Source: JAGQYP01 sp041392305 | Lineage (GTDB): Bacteria; Bacteroidota; Bacteroidia; Flavobacteriales_D; Crocinitomicaceae | Length of the DNA: 64,000 bases | Assembly (NCBI GenBank): GCA_041392305.1 | Contig: JAWKMJ010000010.1 | Span: 1 to 64,000, forward strand | Direction of reading: 5' to 3' | Part shown: piece by piece, positions 9,367 to 18,141 of the stretch | Layout of the letters: every line of letters starts with the position of its first letter | Position numbering within the stretch: position 1 is the stretch's first letter | Notes under the pieces: model-generated | The model's database searches: none | Told to the model about the DNA's origin: nothing | The model's input: only the letters and a program-made list of their open reading frames with translations | Position numbers and translations under genes: made by a program

Positions 9367-9837
9367 ATGAAACATCTTTTCATCTTATTCTCTTTCTTAT
9401 TTCTGGCTCAGGTGAGCTTTTCACAAACGATCATGTACAAAGGCGACTACGAATATGAGTCTGAAATCATCTACGTTATTACTGGCGATAAAGTCTACAA
9501 GGGTCGAACTCAAATGACCGGAGATATTCAATACACCATTCAGGATAATAAGGTCTATCGAGGAAATTCAACTTTCTTCTCAGATTGTCTTTATACCATC
9601 AAAGGAAACAAAATCTATATGGGAGACGGCAATTTTTCTTCTGATGTGGTGTACACTGTTTCAGAGGATAAAATTTATAAAGGTGATTCAACCTTTAGTC
9701 AGGATGCCATTTTTACTTTCAAAGACGGAAAAATTTATTTGGGCGACTCTACTTTTTCGAATGATGTTATCTTTACGGTTACAATAGGAAGTTATACCAA
9801 TCTGGCTGTGATCGCCTGCGTGATCGGCCCTTATTAA
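9367..9837 (+). CDS. secreted protein of six exact 20-residue repeats, 156 aa, unknown function
   Basis: A signal peptide ends near residue 20 (QVSFSQ). Residues 21-140 split into six units of exactly 20 residues with the pattern (D/N)K(V/I)Y-x-G(D/N)STF-x-x-D-x-x-(F/Y)T(V/I), ending in two polar positions. The alternation of hydrophobic and turn residues predicts two short beta strands per unit, as in a beta solenoid or stacked hairpins. A hydrophobic tail (about 143-156, NLAVIACVIGPY) ends the protein and may anchor it. I do not recognise a named family. The next gene starts 7 bp downstream, so the three genes 9367-12600 probably form one transcript. Confidence 0.75.
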   Translation: MKHLFILFSFLFLAQVSFSQTIMYKGDYEYESEIIYVITGDKVYKGRTQMTGDIQYTIQDNKVYRGNSTFFSDCLYTIKGNKIYMGDGNFSSDVVYTVSEDKIYKGDSTFSQDAIFTFKDGKIYLGDSTFSNDVIFTVTIGSYTNLAVIACVIGPY

Positions 9838-9843
9838 AATCGT

Positions 9844-11526
9844 ATGCGATATCTTTTGACTCTTTGCCTGATTTGGGCCTCAATTTTTGCATTTAATCAG
9901 GAATCTGCCAAATTGGGCGAAACAGAATTCCGTGTGATCAATACAGATGCTCCTGAAATAGGTGAGGTAGAATTCATCCAATTTAAAAAAGGAGAGATCA
10001 AGAAATTTTCTGATAAAAAATATTTTGGACTAGATCTGTCTACCTCTGAAAGACAAAAACTTAAGCACATGGTGGAAGACGTTCTTGTCTTCAATAAGGA
10101 AGATACGATCAAACTGAAATTTCAAGATGGTCAAAATGGAGTGCTGATCTTTGAAAATCCAAAAGAAAGCAAAACAATCATTGCAAATATTCAGTTCCGA
10201 AATCTTAAAGATGATGTAATCAAAATGAAATCAATGGAGGGAACCATGAAATTTCATGTGCTTTCCAAACAACCCAAAGAACCTATTTTTAAAGATGATA
10301 AAATCGTTTTTGGAATTTTAATGGCGATTTTGGCCTTGGTTTTTTGGACGAATGGTCTGGAGAATCCAATGATGAAAAAGTTCTACAAGTTTATTCCTGC
10401 TCTTTTCCTTTGTTATTTTCTTCCAGCTATACTGGCTACTTTCGGAGTGATCTCTGCAGAACATTCAGGCCTTTGGGGAGTAGCTAAAAACTACTTTCTT
10501 CCAGCTGCTCTATTTTTGATGACAATCTCTATTGATATTAAAGGTTTGATTGGTTTAGGGCCGAAAGCTTTAATCATGTTTCTTACTGCAACCGTAGGGA
10601 TTATTTTGGGTGGCGTTTTCTCTGTTTGGTTATTCTCTATGGTCGCACCTGATGCCGTTGGTGGGGAAGGGAATGCGGAAACCTGGAGAGGATTGGCGAC
10701 TTTGGCCGGATCCTGGATCGGAGGAGGAGCGAATCAAACTGCCATGCTCGAAGTCTATAAGTATAAACAAGAACTATATGGAGCCATGGTAACAGTAGAT
10801 ATCGTAGTTGCAAATATCTGGATGGCTGTTTTAATTCTTGGAATTGGAAAAAGAAAACAAATCGATAAATGGTTAAAAGCTGATAATAAAGCAATTGACA
10901 CGCTCGTGGAAAGAATGGAAAATTTCCAAAAACAAGTTTCTAAACCGGCTGGATTAAGAGATTATATGATGATTGCCGGAATAGGATTTTTCTTTGTAGG
11001 ACTTTCTCATTTACTGTCTTCTTTGATTTCAGATTCTCTTATCACCATGTATTCTGATATGGGAATGAATCCAGAGGAAAAAGTTTTCGCTTCTAAATTC
11101 TTTTGGCTTGTCGTTTTTGCTACCTTTTTTGGATTTATGCTTTCCCTCACAAAAGCAAGAAATTTAGAAGGTGCTGGTGCTTCAAAAATAGGTTCGGTTT
11201 TCATTTATATGCTTGTTGTGGTGATTGGAATGAAAATGGACATTACAAAAATATTAGATCAACCAATGCTATTTCTTGTAGGATTGGTTTGGATGGCTTT
11301 CCATGTACTCCTGCTGGTACTTGTGGCAAAATTAATTCGTGCACCTTATTTCTTTCTTGCGGTTGGATCAAAGGCAAATGTCGGAGGCGCAGCTTCGGCC
11401 CCGGTAGTGGCTGGTGCTTTTCATCCTGCCTTAACAACAGTTGGTGTCCTCTTGGCTGTTTTTGGTTACTTTCTGGGGACTTATGGAGCCATTATTTGTG
11501 CTGAATTAATGCGATTGGTGTCCTAG
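9844..11526 (+). CDS. DUF819 family polytopic membrane protein with an N-terminal periplasmic extension, 560 aa
   Basis: A signal-like segment at 1-18 is followed by about 130 hydrophilic residues rich in beta strands, then about 400 residues of membrane segments beginning near 150 (KIVFGILMAILALVFW). The membrane part matches the DUF819 (YjcL-like) family: the FLPAALFLM region, SWIGGGANQTAMLE, and a late GSKANVGGAASAPVVAGAF glycine-rich segment are typical. Such proteins look like secondary transporters, but the substrate is not established. Bacterial DUF819 proteins are usually about 380-420 residues, so the secreted N-terminal domain is an addition. The gene sits between the 20-residue-repeat protein (7 bp gap) and the DUF1573 protein (3 bp gap to its ATG). 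Confidence 0.8.
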   Translation: MRYLLTLCLIWASIFAFNQESAKLGETEFRVINTDAPEIGEVEFIQFKKGEIKKFSDKKYFGLDLSTSERQKLKHMVEDVLVFNKEDTIKLKFQDGQNGVLIFENPKESKTIIANIQFRNLKDDVIKMKSMEGTMKFHVLSKQPKEPIFKDDKIVFGILMAILALVFWTNGLENPMMKKFYKFIPALFLCYFLPAILATFGVISAEHSGLWGVAKNYFLPAALFLMTISIDIKGLIGLGPKALIMFLTATVGIILGGVFSVWLFSMVAPDAVGGEGNAETWRGLATLAGSWIGGGANQTAMLEVYKYKQELYGAMVTVDIVVANIWMAVLILGIGKRKQIDKWLKADNKAIDTLVERMENFQKQVSKPAGLRDYMMIAGIGFFFVGLSHLLSSLISDSLITMYSDMGMNPEEKVFASKFFWLVVFATFFGFMLSLTKARNLEGAGASKIGSVFIYMLVVVIGMKMDITKILDQPMLFLVGLVWMAFHVLLLVLVAKLIRAPYFFLAVGSKANVGGAASAPVVAGAFHPALTTVGVLLAVFGYFLGTYGAIICAELMRLVS

Positions 11527-11529
11527 TTG

Positions 11530-12600
11530 ATGCGTATTTTTCTGAGCTATATAGCATTATTTTCTGTTTGGTTGACTTGGGCCCAACTCGATAGTCGTTC
11601 AATTTCTCATGATTTCGGTGATATTCTTGAGAAAAATGGTCAGGTCGAACACGATTTTGAAATTCTGAACTGGGGTATAGATACAATTGAAATTGTCGAT
11701 ATCGAAAGCTCTTGTGGTTGTACTTCCTTTTTCATGGGGGATAAAATAATTCCTCCTAATCAAGTTAAAGTGCTCAAGGTATTTTATGACCCAACCAACC
11801 GTCCCGGAAGATTTCATAAAACCGTTCGTTTGCGTTATCAATACATGAATTTTCCCTATGAAGCAATGTATACTGTTCGCGGAAATGTTGTACGGGATCA
11901 AAATGACCTGGAAAAGAATACGATAACAGACCTCAAAATCCAACCTTTTGATGTCCTTCCTGTTTCAGAATACGATACGAGTTTTGCTTTTCTTCCTAGG
12001 CTGGAAGAATTTATCAACGGAATAACCTATGAGATTGATTTGCATGGATTTGCAGTTCTTGCTGTGGATCATATTTCCTATACGATTTCGAATAAAGGTA
12101 AAATGGATGAACTCATCAAAAGATTGAAAAAAAGAATTGCAACAGGATTAAGGGAAAGAGGCTACGAAGAGTTTCGTGTAACTTGGAGACCAACTGAATT
12201 CGATCTTAATTTTGTTCCAGATTGGGCAATGTCTCGGATTAGTGTTTATTCTCCCAAATATACTTCCAAAGAGGTCTATTTTTACGAAGTACACAGAGAA
12301 ACGAAGGCCTCTAATAAGGATTACAAACATTTATTTTGGTCTTACAAGGCAAATGTAGACACCTTGAACTTCAAAATGTTTTTAAATGAATTGATTCAGG
12401 TTTTAGAATTGAAGTTGATGGTGATGGATAGCCGATCTTTGACAATTGAATTTGAATTACAAAACGCCCAATTTTTAGTGAAAAACACAACTAAATTCAA
12501 AGACAATATCCTAAGGTCAATAGAAAAGAATTTTGGAAAAAATAATGCCTTAAATAGTATTGAAATCCATTACAAAAACCAATTCCGATTCAACATTTAG
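11530..12600 (+). CDS. DUF1573 domain secreted protein, 356 aa
   Basis: A signal peptide ends near residue 19 (WLTWAQ). Residues about 20-125 carry the DUF1573 hallmarks: HDFGDI near the start, then IESSCGCTS with its two cysteines, then PGRFHKTVRLRY. DUF1573 is an Ig-like (ASPM-SPD-2-Hydin type) domain common in exported Bacteroidota proteins. The remaining ~230 residues show no motif I recognise. I chose the ATG at 11530 over the in-frame TTG three bases earlier, because ATG follows the upstream stop by only 3 bp and gives a normal signal peptide. Probably cotranscribed with the DUF819 gene. Confidence 0.8.
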   Translation: MRIFLSYIALFSVWLTWAQLDSRSISHDFGDILEKNGQVEHDFEILNWGIDTIEIVDIESSCGCTSFFMGDKIIPPNQVKVLKVFYDPTNRPGRFHKTVRLRYQYMNFPYEAMYTVRGNVVRDQNDLEKNTITDLKIQPFDVLPVSEYDTSFAFLPRLEEFINGITYEIDLHGFAVLAVDHISYTISNKGKMDELIKRLKKRIATGLRERGYEEFRVTWRPTEFDLNFVPDWAMSRISVYSPKYTSKEVYFYEVHRETKASNKDYKHLFWSYKANVDTLNFKMFLNELIQVLELKLMVMDSRSLTIEFELQNAQFLVKNTTKFKDNILRSIEKNFGKNNALNSIEIHYKNQFRFNI

Positions 12601-12739
12601 CTTTCAGTTGTTGAAATCTTGGAAGAAAAAATACCACAAAATGTCAATTTGTTGTGAAAGAGGTCAATCATTCCTCCTTTACTTCCAATGGCACATTATC
12701 AAATAAAGGATGATCCCTCAAATAATTGATACCTCTGAC

Positions 12740-13459
12740 GTGGGCTGTGAAAGGGTTTTAGCAAATACAATTATAATATAGATCATGGAAGAAAGATCAT
12801 TTTAATATTGAAAGTAGTATGTCGCATTGGCCGAAAAAGATGGACAAACACCCCTGTATCATGCCAGAAGAAATGCACGGAATGCAATGGAAGTTATTAC
12901 CAGGTTTATGAAAAAAAGAGGAGTCGATCCAAATTTTTTGATTTTAATCAATTGCCTTTGGCTGAGTCGGATTACAGTAAAAATATGATCACGCAGTTTC
13001 TTCAGTAAGATTTGAGTACTTAAATGTTTTACCTACTTTCAAATCAGAAAGATTCGTCCAATATTCAGCAGATTAAATATGGTGAATTTCATTCAAATAC
13101 CTTTACACTGGATTCAACGGCGGTCATGTTTGAAGTATTTATGCGTGAATTATTTCAGAAATTAACCAATTTGGTTTTGCTAAGAATTATTCTTGAGTCT
13201 TCTAGTTCTAAGCTCAACTAGAACGAAATTGGAAAATTATTCCAATGATGTGATTTCTTATAAAAGGGCAGAGGAAACCAGAGATATTTTGAAAAACTAC
13301 TTGAAACGCGCTGGTATTGATCCCAATAGACTTATTTTGATTGAAGAAAGATGTCTGGTTCAAGGCCCGGAGTATGAATTCGATTACTTTGAGAACAAAG
13401 AGAAGTACAAACAGTTTCAGTATATAAAAATCATTCCTTATCGATTGCTTAAAGAATAA
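12740..13459 (+). pseudogene. frameshifted OmpA-like domain gene (two broken domains)
   Basis: No single frame is open, but two pieces look like the alpha-helical half of an OmpA-type peptidoglycan-binding domain. The first (about 12827-13008) reads AEKDGQTPLYHARRNARNAM, then KKRGVDPNFLILI, after which the frame changes to NQLPLAESDYSKN and stops at 13008. The second (about 13080-13459) reads TFTLDSTAVMFEV and LLRIILESSSS, changes frame near 13210, and continues SYKRAEETRDILKNYLKRAG, then IDPNRLILIEE, to a TAA at 13457-13459. That TAA shares its last base with the ATG of the deacetylase gene, so the original gene was coupled to it. At least three frame changes are needed. This could be real decay or a sequencing-error patch. 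Confidence 0.5.
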
Positions 13460-14361
13460 TGCTGAAAATTGCCCATAACCAACATTATGTTCTCCCTTTG
13501 CCCGAAGGTCATCGTTTTCCAATGGATAAATATGATCTGCTCCCACAGCAATTACTGCATGAAGGCACAATTAATGTTGAAAACTTATTTGAACCAATAG
13601 AAGTGGAGCGAAAATGGATACTTACAACTCATACGCATGAATATTTGGACAAATTGGACAAATTAAATCTATCTAAAGATGAAATAAGAAGAAACGGATT
13701 TCCTTTAACCACTGAATTGATTCAAAGGGAAAAGATGATTCTCGATGGAACTATCAAATGTACAGAATTTGCATTGAAATATGGCGTTTCCATGAATATT
13801 GCCGGTGGAACCCATCATTCCTATTCAAATAGAGGAGAAGGTTTTTGTATTTTAAATGATCAGGCAGTAGCAGCAAATTATCTACTTGATCAGAAAAAGG
13901 CTGTAAAGATTCTGATCATAGACTTAGACGTACATCAAGGAAATGGAACGGCTGAAATTTTTGCAAAGGAGGATAGAGTATTCACTTTCTCCATGCATGG
14001 TGCAAAAAACTATCCTCTGAAAAAAGAAAGATCTGATCTGGATATTGAGTTGCCGGATGGAATTCAAGATAAGGACTACCTCTATTTAATGGAAAAACAC
14101 GTATCGGAGGTTATTCAGATTTTTGAACCGGATTTTATATTCTATCAATCTGGTGTAGATGTTATCGCTTCGGATAAATTAGGACGGTTAGGGCTCTCAA
14201 AAGAAGGATGCAGAAAACGAGATGAGTTTGTTTTGAAGACTTGTAAGGAAATGCAGGTTCCTGTTGTGGTATGCATGGGTGGAGGTTACTCAAAAGATAT
14301 AAAGGAAATTGTAGATTGCCATGCAAATACCTACCGATTGGCTCAGGAAATTTATTTTTAA
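13459..14361 (+). CDS. histone deacetylase-family (AcuC/acetylpolyamine aminohydrolase-like) zinc hydrolase, 300 aa
   Basis: Predicted cytosolic zinc deacetylase. The HDAC-fold signature is complete: catalytic His pair at 119-120 in AGGTHHSY, zinc ligands D157 and H159 in IIDLDVHQGNGT, the third zinc Asp at 234 in YQSGVDVIASD, and the transition-state Tyr at 277 in MGGGYSKD. Length is normal for class II/IV-like bacterial members. The substrate is unknown; bacterial relatives act on acetylated proteins, acetyl-CoA synthetase or acetylpolyamines. The ATG overlaps the stop of the broken OmpA-like gene by one base (TAATG), and a small membrane protein follows 20 bp downstream. Confidence 0.88.
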   Translation: MLKIAHNQHYVLPLPEGHRFPMDKYDLLPQQLLHEGTINVENLFEPIEVERKWILTTHTHEYLDKLDKLNLSKDEIRRNGFPLTTELIQREKMILDGTIKCTEFALKYGVSMNIAGGTHHSYSNRGEGFCILNDQAVAANYLLDQKKAVKILIIDLDVHQGNGTAEIFAKEDRVFTFSMHGAKNYPLKKERSDLDIELPDGIQDKDYLYLMEKHVSEVIQIFEPDFIFYQSGVDVIASDKLGRLGLSKEGCRKRDEFVLKTCKEMQVPVVVCMGGGYSKDIKEIVDCHANTYRLAQEIYF

Positions 14362-14381
14362 AGATTGAAAAATAGAGCATT

Positions 14382-14582
14382 ATGTTCAATTCTCGAATTT
14401 CTAAACTGATTTTAATGTTGATCGGATATTTTTATCTTATCACAACTATATCCAAGTACAGAGAAAATGATTCTTATTTTTACATTGGTTTAGCAGTGCT
14501 GACTCTCTACACAATTTTTGCCTATAAAATAGTTGAGTCTATGGATGATTCTGATCAGGAAAATGATCAAGATTTTTCTTGA
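14382..14582 (+). CDS. small two-helix membrane protein, 66 aa, unknown function
   Basis: Two hydrophobic helices (about 8-24 and 31-50) with a short polar loop, then an acidic tail (DDSDQENDQD). It follows the deacetylase gene by 20 bp in the same direction, so cotranscription is likely. No family recognised. Confidence 0.55.
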   Translation: MFNSRISKLILMLIGYFYLITTISKYRENDSYFYIGLAVLTLYTIFAYKIVESMDDSDQENDQDFS

Positions 14583-14813
14583 AGGACTCATATTTGGATT
14601 TAGAGTCAACTAAGTCTGAGAACAATGAATATGCCCAATCAATGAAAATAAATTGCTTTTATTCATGTAAGTGAGATTTGGAATATTTATCAAAATGTAT
14701 TTATTTCTTCTAATCGGGTTATGAAAATGATAGGGTTAAATGATATAAGTATCAATGGAATACAGATTTAATTTTGATTATTCTTAAATTCGCAGCTCAA
14801 AGAACTAAAAATC

Positions 14814-15632
14814 ATGAGGAAAGACACTGGGAATACAATCGTTTTAGTCGATTTTAATCAATCTATTGAAACCACGTTGAATTACGTAAATATGCGACTT
14901 CAATCTGGAAGGAATTTCTATTTGGTATCCTTTGCTGATAATTTTTCGGAAGATGAGATAAAAACCAAATTAGAGGAATTTGAATCTCGGTTGGATGGAA
15001 AAGTGGCAGGTCATGTAATTAAAACAGGAAATCTAGAGGACAATATTGAAAAGGCAGTTGAAGAAATTAATGCTTCAGCAATCATTTTTACTTTAAATCC
15101 GGATGGAAAGAAAGGCTTTTTTAGTAGCCCAAGATCTCTGAAGTTAATCTCATCTTTGAATGTGGTTTTTATTGTTCTTCAACATGGTTCAAAAATTGCC
15201 AACATTAAAACCATCGCTGTGCCTTTAGAGTTGAGTAATGAATCGAAACAAAAATTCGAGCCTGCGGTTACAATGGCTCAAGACTTAGAGGCTGAATTGA
15301 AAATCTTTATCCCCAAATTTAAAGATGAATATCAGCAAAACGCCGTAAATCGGAATGTTGTTTGGGCAAAGTCTTATTTGAAAGACAAAAATATTAACTA
15401 TTCGTTTGAAAGAGCGGAGGATCGTAAAAACTTTGAAGATCAATTCATAGAATATGTGAACCATCAAAGTGCGGATGTGGTCGTAATCTTGAATTACGGA
15501 GATACCATTTTTTCTGGAATTTTTGGTAATTCCACAGAATACAAAATCCTCACTAATAAATACAAAGTGCCGGTGATGATTATGAATTACCAAACAACAT
15601 ATAGAAGTAAAGTTCCTATTATGGGACAATAA
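14814..15632 (+). CDS. tandem universal stress protein (UspA-like), 272 aa
   Basis: Two Usp-like alpha/beta halves: about 1-125 (starting NTIVLVDFNQSIETTLNYV) and about 130-265 (starting IKTIAVPLELS). Each half alternates strands and helices as in the Usp fold, and the second half ends with a strand VPVMIMNY in the typical position. The ATP-binding GxxGx9GS/T loop is only partly kept (GIFGNSTEYKI), so nucleotide binding is uncertain. Tandem Usp proteins of this size are common in Bacteroidota, and their role in stress survival is known only in outline. It stands alone, 231 bp from the previous gene, and I saw nothing notable in that gap. Confidence 0.7.
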   Translation: MRKDTGNTIVLVDFNQSIETTLNYVNMRLQSGRNFYLVSFADNFSEDEIKTKLEEFESRLDGKVAGHVIKTGNLEDNIEKAVEEINASAIIFTLNPDGKKGFFSSPRSLKLISSLNVVFIVLQHGSKIANIKTIAVPLELSNESKQKFEPAVTMAQDLEAELKIFIPKFKDEYQQNAVNRNVVWAKSYLKDKNINYSFERAEDRKNFEDQFIEYVNHQSADVVVILNYGDTIFSGIFGNSTEYKILTNKYKVPVMIMNYQTTYRSKVPIMGQ

Positions 15633-15780
15633 ATCTTTACTGATGTGATAGCAGTGTATTTTTAGATTCTTTTTTGGTTCATCATTTGCATATTGCACAC
15701 TATATTAATTAAAGTTCTAGTGGTCAGCTTCCTCTTAGGAAAATGCAGTATATTTAACAACTACAAAAAACCTGAAAACA

Positions 15781-16806
15781 ATGAAAACTTTTTTGCTTTC
15801 AATTATGCTTTGTGCTTTTTCATTATTTGGCCAGCAAATAGAGGGGCTAAAAATAAAAGAACAGCAACTGGTGTATCTTAAAGATGCAGCCTTGCATGCG
15901 GGGGCTCGTTTGCCAATCGGAATCTTAGTTCGAGCCTATAAAAAAACACCGGACAAGTGTAAAGATTACAGAACTAAGGAAGGTTATTTTCAAGGTAAAG
16001 GAAATATGGGCTGGGGAGAATTCAATATCGAGGTTCAAGGCGGAAAATGGAACAAAGTGAAAGGTGAAATAATCGTTTCGGAGGATCATGAGATAGAAAA
16101 AATTGAAATAAAAATTACCAATCGATTCAACCCTGATTTTTTAATCGAAGAAGTGATTGAAATCAATCATGGTGGAACTCAAGAGTTTGTTTTTGAAGCA
16201 GAACAAGGTTTTACTGGAAGAAGGGGAGGAGATGCCGGTGTAAACAATGTAGGGTCTAGACAGAATAATATTTCACTCCATCACGGGGAAGATGGAGGTA
16301 AAGGAGGAAAAGGAAAACAAGGAGATTCTCTGCAAATTTTTGTGACCGTCGTAAATGAATCGGAAGGTGATATGGTGATGGTAAAAGTGGTGAATTTGAA
16401 TGAGAAAAAAGAATTCTCCCGAAAATTTAATCCCGCCAATGCTGGGAAAATTGCGATCATTTCAAAAGGGGGTAAAGGTGGAAATGGCGGAAATGGCGGA
16501 AATGGAAAAAGAGCAGGTACAAGTCTTGGTCGTGGAGGTGACGGTGGAGACGGTGGAGACGGAGGAGATGGTGGGGTCATTTTTGTTTATATGGATACCA
16601 AAGCCGAAAAGTACAGAGAAAGGATTGATGTTTTTAGCCAAGGTGGAGAACCGGGTGAACATGGTAGACCAGGAACACCGGCCTCATACGTAAATAGTGA
16701 GAATCAAAGGGTATATGGTCAAAGGGGAAGAAATGGACTCAATGGTCGATCTGGAAATGTAGGTCCTGCTCCTGTTTTTAAGGTTTTAGAAATCGACAAT
16801 GAATAG
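15781..16806 (+). CDS. secreted glycine-rich (collagen-like / polyglycine-II-like) protein, 341 aa
   Basis: A signal peptide ends near residue 18 (SLFGQQ). Residues 20-145 form a beta-rich domain. Glycine tracts then alternate with short folded stretches: about 170-181 (GGKGGKG), 229-243 (GGNGGNGGNG), 251-265 (GGDGGDGGDGG), 288-300 and 313-329 (GxxGxxG). GGN/GGD triplets and proline-poor GXX runs suit a polyglycine-II helical bundle better than a true collagen triple helix. No sorting domain is visible at the C terminus, so it is probably periplasmic or surface-associated by another route. The opposite strand here has a long proline-rich open frame that is only the mirror image of the glycine codons. 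Confidence 0.7.
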   Translation: MKTFLLSIMLCAFSLFGQQIEGLKIKEQQLVYLKDAALHAGARLPIGILVRAYKKTPDKCKDYRTKEGYFQGKGNMGWGEFNIEVQGGKWNKVKGEIIVSEDHEIEKIEIKITNRFNPDFLIEEVIEINHGGTQEFVFEAEQGFTGRRGGDAGVNNVGSRQNNISLHHGEDGGKGGKGKQGDSLQIFVTVVNESEGDMVMVKVVNLNEKKEFSRKFNPANAGKIAIISKGGKGGNGGNGGNGKRAGTSLGRGGDGGDGGDGGDGGVIFVYMDTKAEKYRERIDVFSQGGEPGEHGRPGTPASYVNSENQRVYGQRGRNGLNGRSGNVGPAPVFKVLEIDNE

Positions 16807-16810
16807 TTCT

Positions 16811-17317
16811 CTAATCCCGAAGTTGTAGTTGCATGAAAACAATGTCAAGATGTTTTCCGAATTTTATTCCAATTCGCTCCATTCTCCCGCATTCAATGAA
16901 TCCAAATTTTTGATGAAAACGAATGCTTTTGTAGTTGGAACCGTCGATAACGGCAATCATATTTTCAAGCTTCTTTTCTTTTGCTAACCGAATAAGCTCT
17001 CTCATAACCAAGCGACCCCATCCTTTTCCCCGGGATTCTGGATGCGAGTAAATAGAATGTTCAACGGTTATTCGGTATCCCGATTTTGGCCTGAATGGTC
17101 CATAAGTGCCATAACAAACAACTTTTGCTTCCCATTCTAATACTAAAACAGGGAAGCCATTTTCAATCCGATCTCTCCACCACAGTGTAATCTCCTCCAG
17201 TGTTTTAGAGGTTTCATCAAAAATGGCAGTTCCGTTCAAAATTTCATAATTCCATATTGCTAAAATCGACTTTAAATCGGTTTCGTTGGCATCTCTTATA
17301 GTGGGAGGTTGACTCAT
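16811..17317 (-). CDS. GNAT N-acetyltransferase, phosphinothricin acetyltransferase-like, 168 aa
   Basis: Cytosolic GNAT enzyme. The N terminus (IRDANETDLKSILAIWN), the FDE segment near residue 33, YRITVEHSIYSHPESRGKGW (acetyl-CoA pyrophosphate loop, RGKGWG), and the late FHQKFGFIECG stretch follow the PAT/YncA subfamily, which acetylates phosphinothricin or methionine sulfone/sulfoximine-like amino acids. The real substrate here is not known. Its ATG shares one base with the stop of the upstream gene (TAATG), so the two are translationally coupled. Confidence 0.82.
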   Translation of the reverse strand: MSQPPTIRDANETDLKSILAIWNYEILNGTAIFDETSKTLEEITLWWRDRIENGFPVLVLEWEAKVVCYGTYGPFRPKSGYRITVEHSIYSHPESRGKGWGRLVMRELIRLAKEKKLENMIAVIDGSNYKSIRFHQKFGFIECGRMERIGIKFGKHLDIVFMQLQLRD

Positions 17318-18099
17318 TATTTAATCTGATCTCTAGCTTGTTGTATGAAAGGAACTAGATTGATAATTTCATAATCTTTCGGAACTCCAAAAAATAGCTT
17401 AACCAATACATTCCCCTTTACAAAAATGAAATAATACTGCTTTCCATCCAAGCTCATTTCGTCTAACATTTTTCGCATCTGTTCACTCTCCTCGAATACT
17501 TTGAGATCCTGAATACCTCCAATTTGTTGATTGAATTCAATGGGTTTTCCACCTTCAGAATGCTCCTTCAATTTGTATCGATGGTATTTAAGTGCATCTT
17601 CATTGTTTTCAAATACCCAACGTATATCTACAAATCTTTGAATCCGTTCTTTTGATTGTGGTCCATCATAGATTTTCATTCCTGGCTTTTCTCCCTCTTC
17701 TGTTGGCTCTAAACCAAAATATTGAAGAAATTCCTTTTCTAAGAATAAATCTTCGGGGATTTCGGCTTTAGGTGTAGGGTATATATTGGCAATCTTCTGC
17801 AGATATGTAATTCGTTCGCATTTGCGAATCCAAACTCCTATTTTATCCATTACCAATGTATATTCTATTTTTTCTTCATTTGTTTGCGGATTAAAAAATT
17901 CGGGTTTAAAATGCTTGCTTAAAATGGAATTGGTGCATTCAACGCCTCTTTCATTGATTTTGTCCAGTTCATTTGGATTGATCTGTTCCGCACAATCACA
18001 AATTTCTGTCCCAACTAGTTGTGCTAGAGAATCCTTATTGATTTGTGAATGAATCACCCCGAAACCTAGGGAGAGAAATAAGAAAAAGATGATGCGCAT
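17317..18099 (-). CDS. secreted protein of unknown function, 260 aa
   Basis: A signal peptide ends near residue 19 (GFGVIHSQ). The mature N terminus has an ICDC motif and two more cysteines near 54 and 93, a pattern seen in short Bacteroidota exported proteins of unknown role. The rest mixes helices and strands, with a hydrophobic beta segment near the end (YYFIFVKGNVLVKLFFGV). No named domain recognised. It lies upstream of, and one base overlapping, the acetyltransferase gene. Confidence 0.65.
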   Translation of the reverse strand: MRIIFFLFLSLGFGVIHSQINKDSLAQLVGTEICDCAEQINPNELDKINERGVECTNSILSKHFKPEFFNPQTNEEKIEYTLVMDKIGVWIRKCERITYLQKIANIYPTPKAEIPEDLFLEKEFLQYFGLEPTEEGEKPGMKIYDGPQSKERIQRFVDIRWVFENNEDALKYHRYKLKEHSEGGKPIEFNQQIGGIQDLKVFEESEQMRKMLDEMSLDGKQYYFIFVKGNVLVKLFFGVPKDYEIINLVPFIQQARDQIK

Positions 18100-18141
18100 T
18101 TTTTTCCCTTAAAGGTAAGGAGTTTTGCTAAAATTAATTCA

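Noticed and set aside
12808..13221. Two small genes of 66 and 65 codons after the DUF1573 gene
   Set aside because: Their peptides make sense only when joined across frame changes as an OmpA-like domain, so they are listed as parts of one broken gene.
16281..16580. 99-codon minus-strand frame rich in PPSPPSPP
   Set aside because: It is the reverse complement of the glycine codons in the secreted glycine-rich gene.
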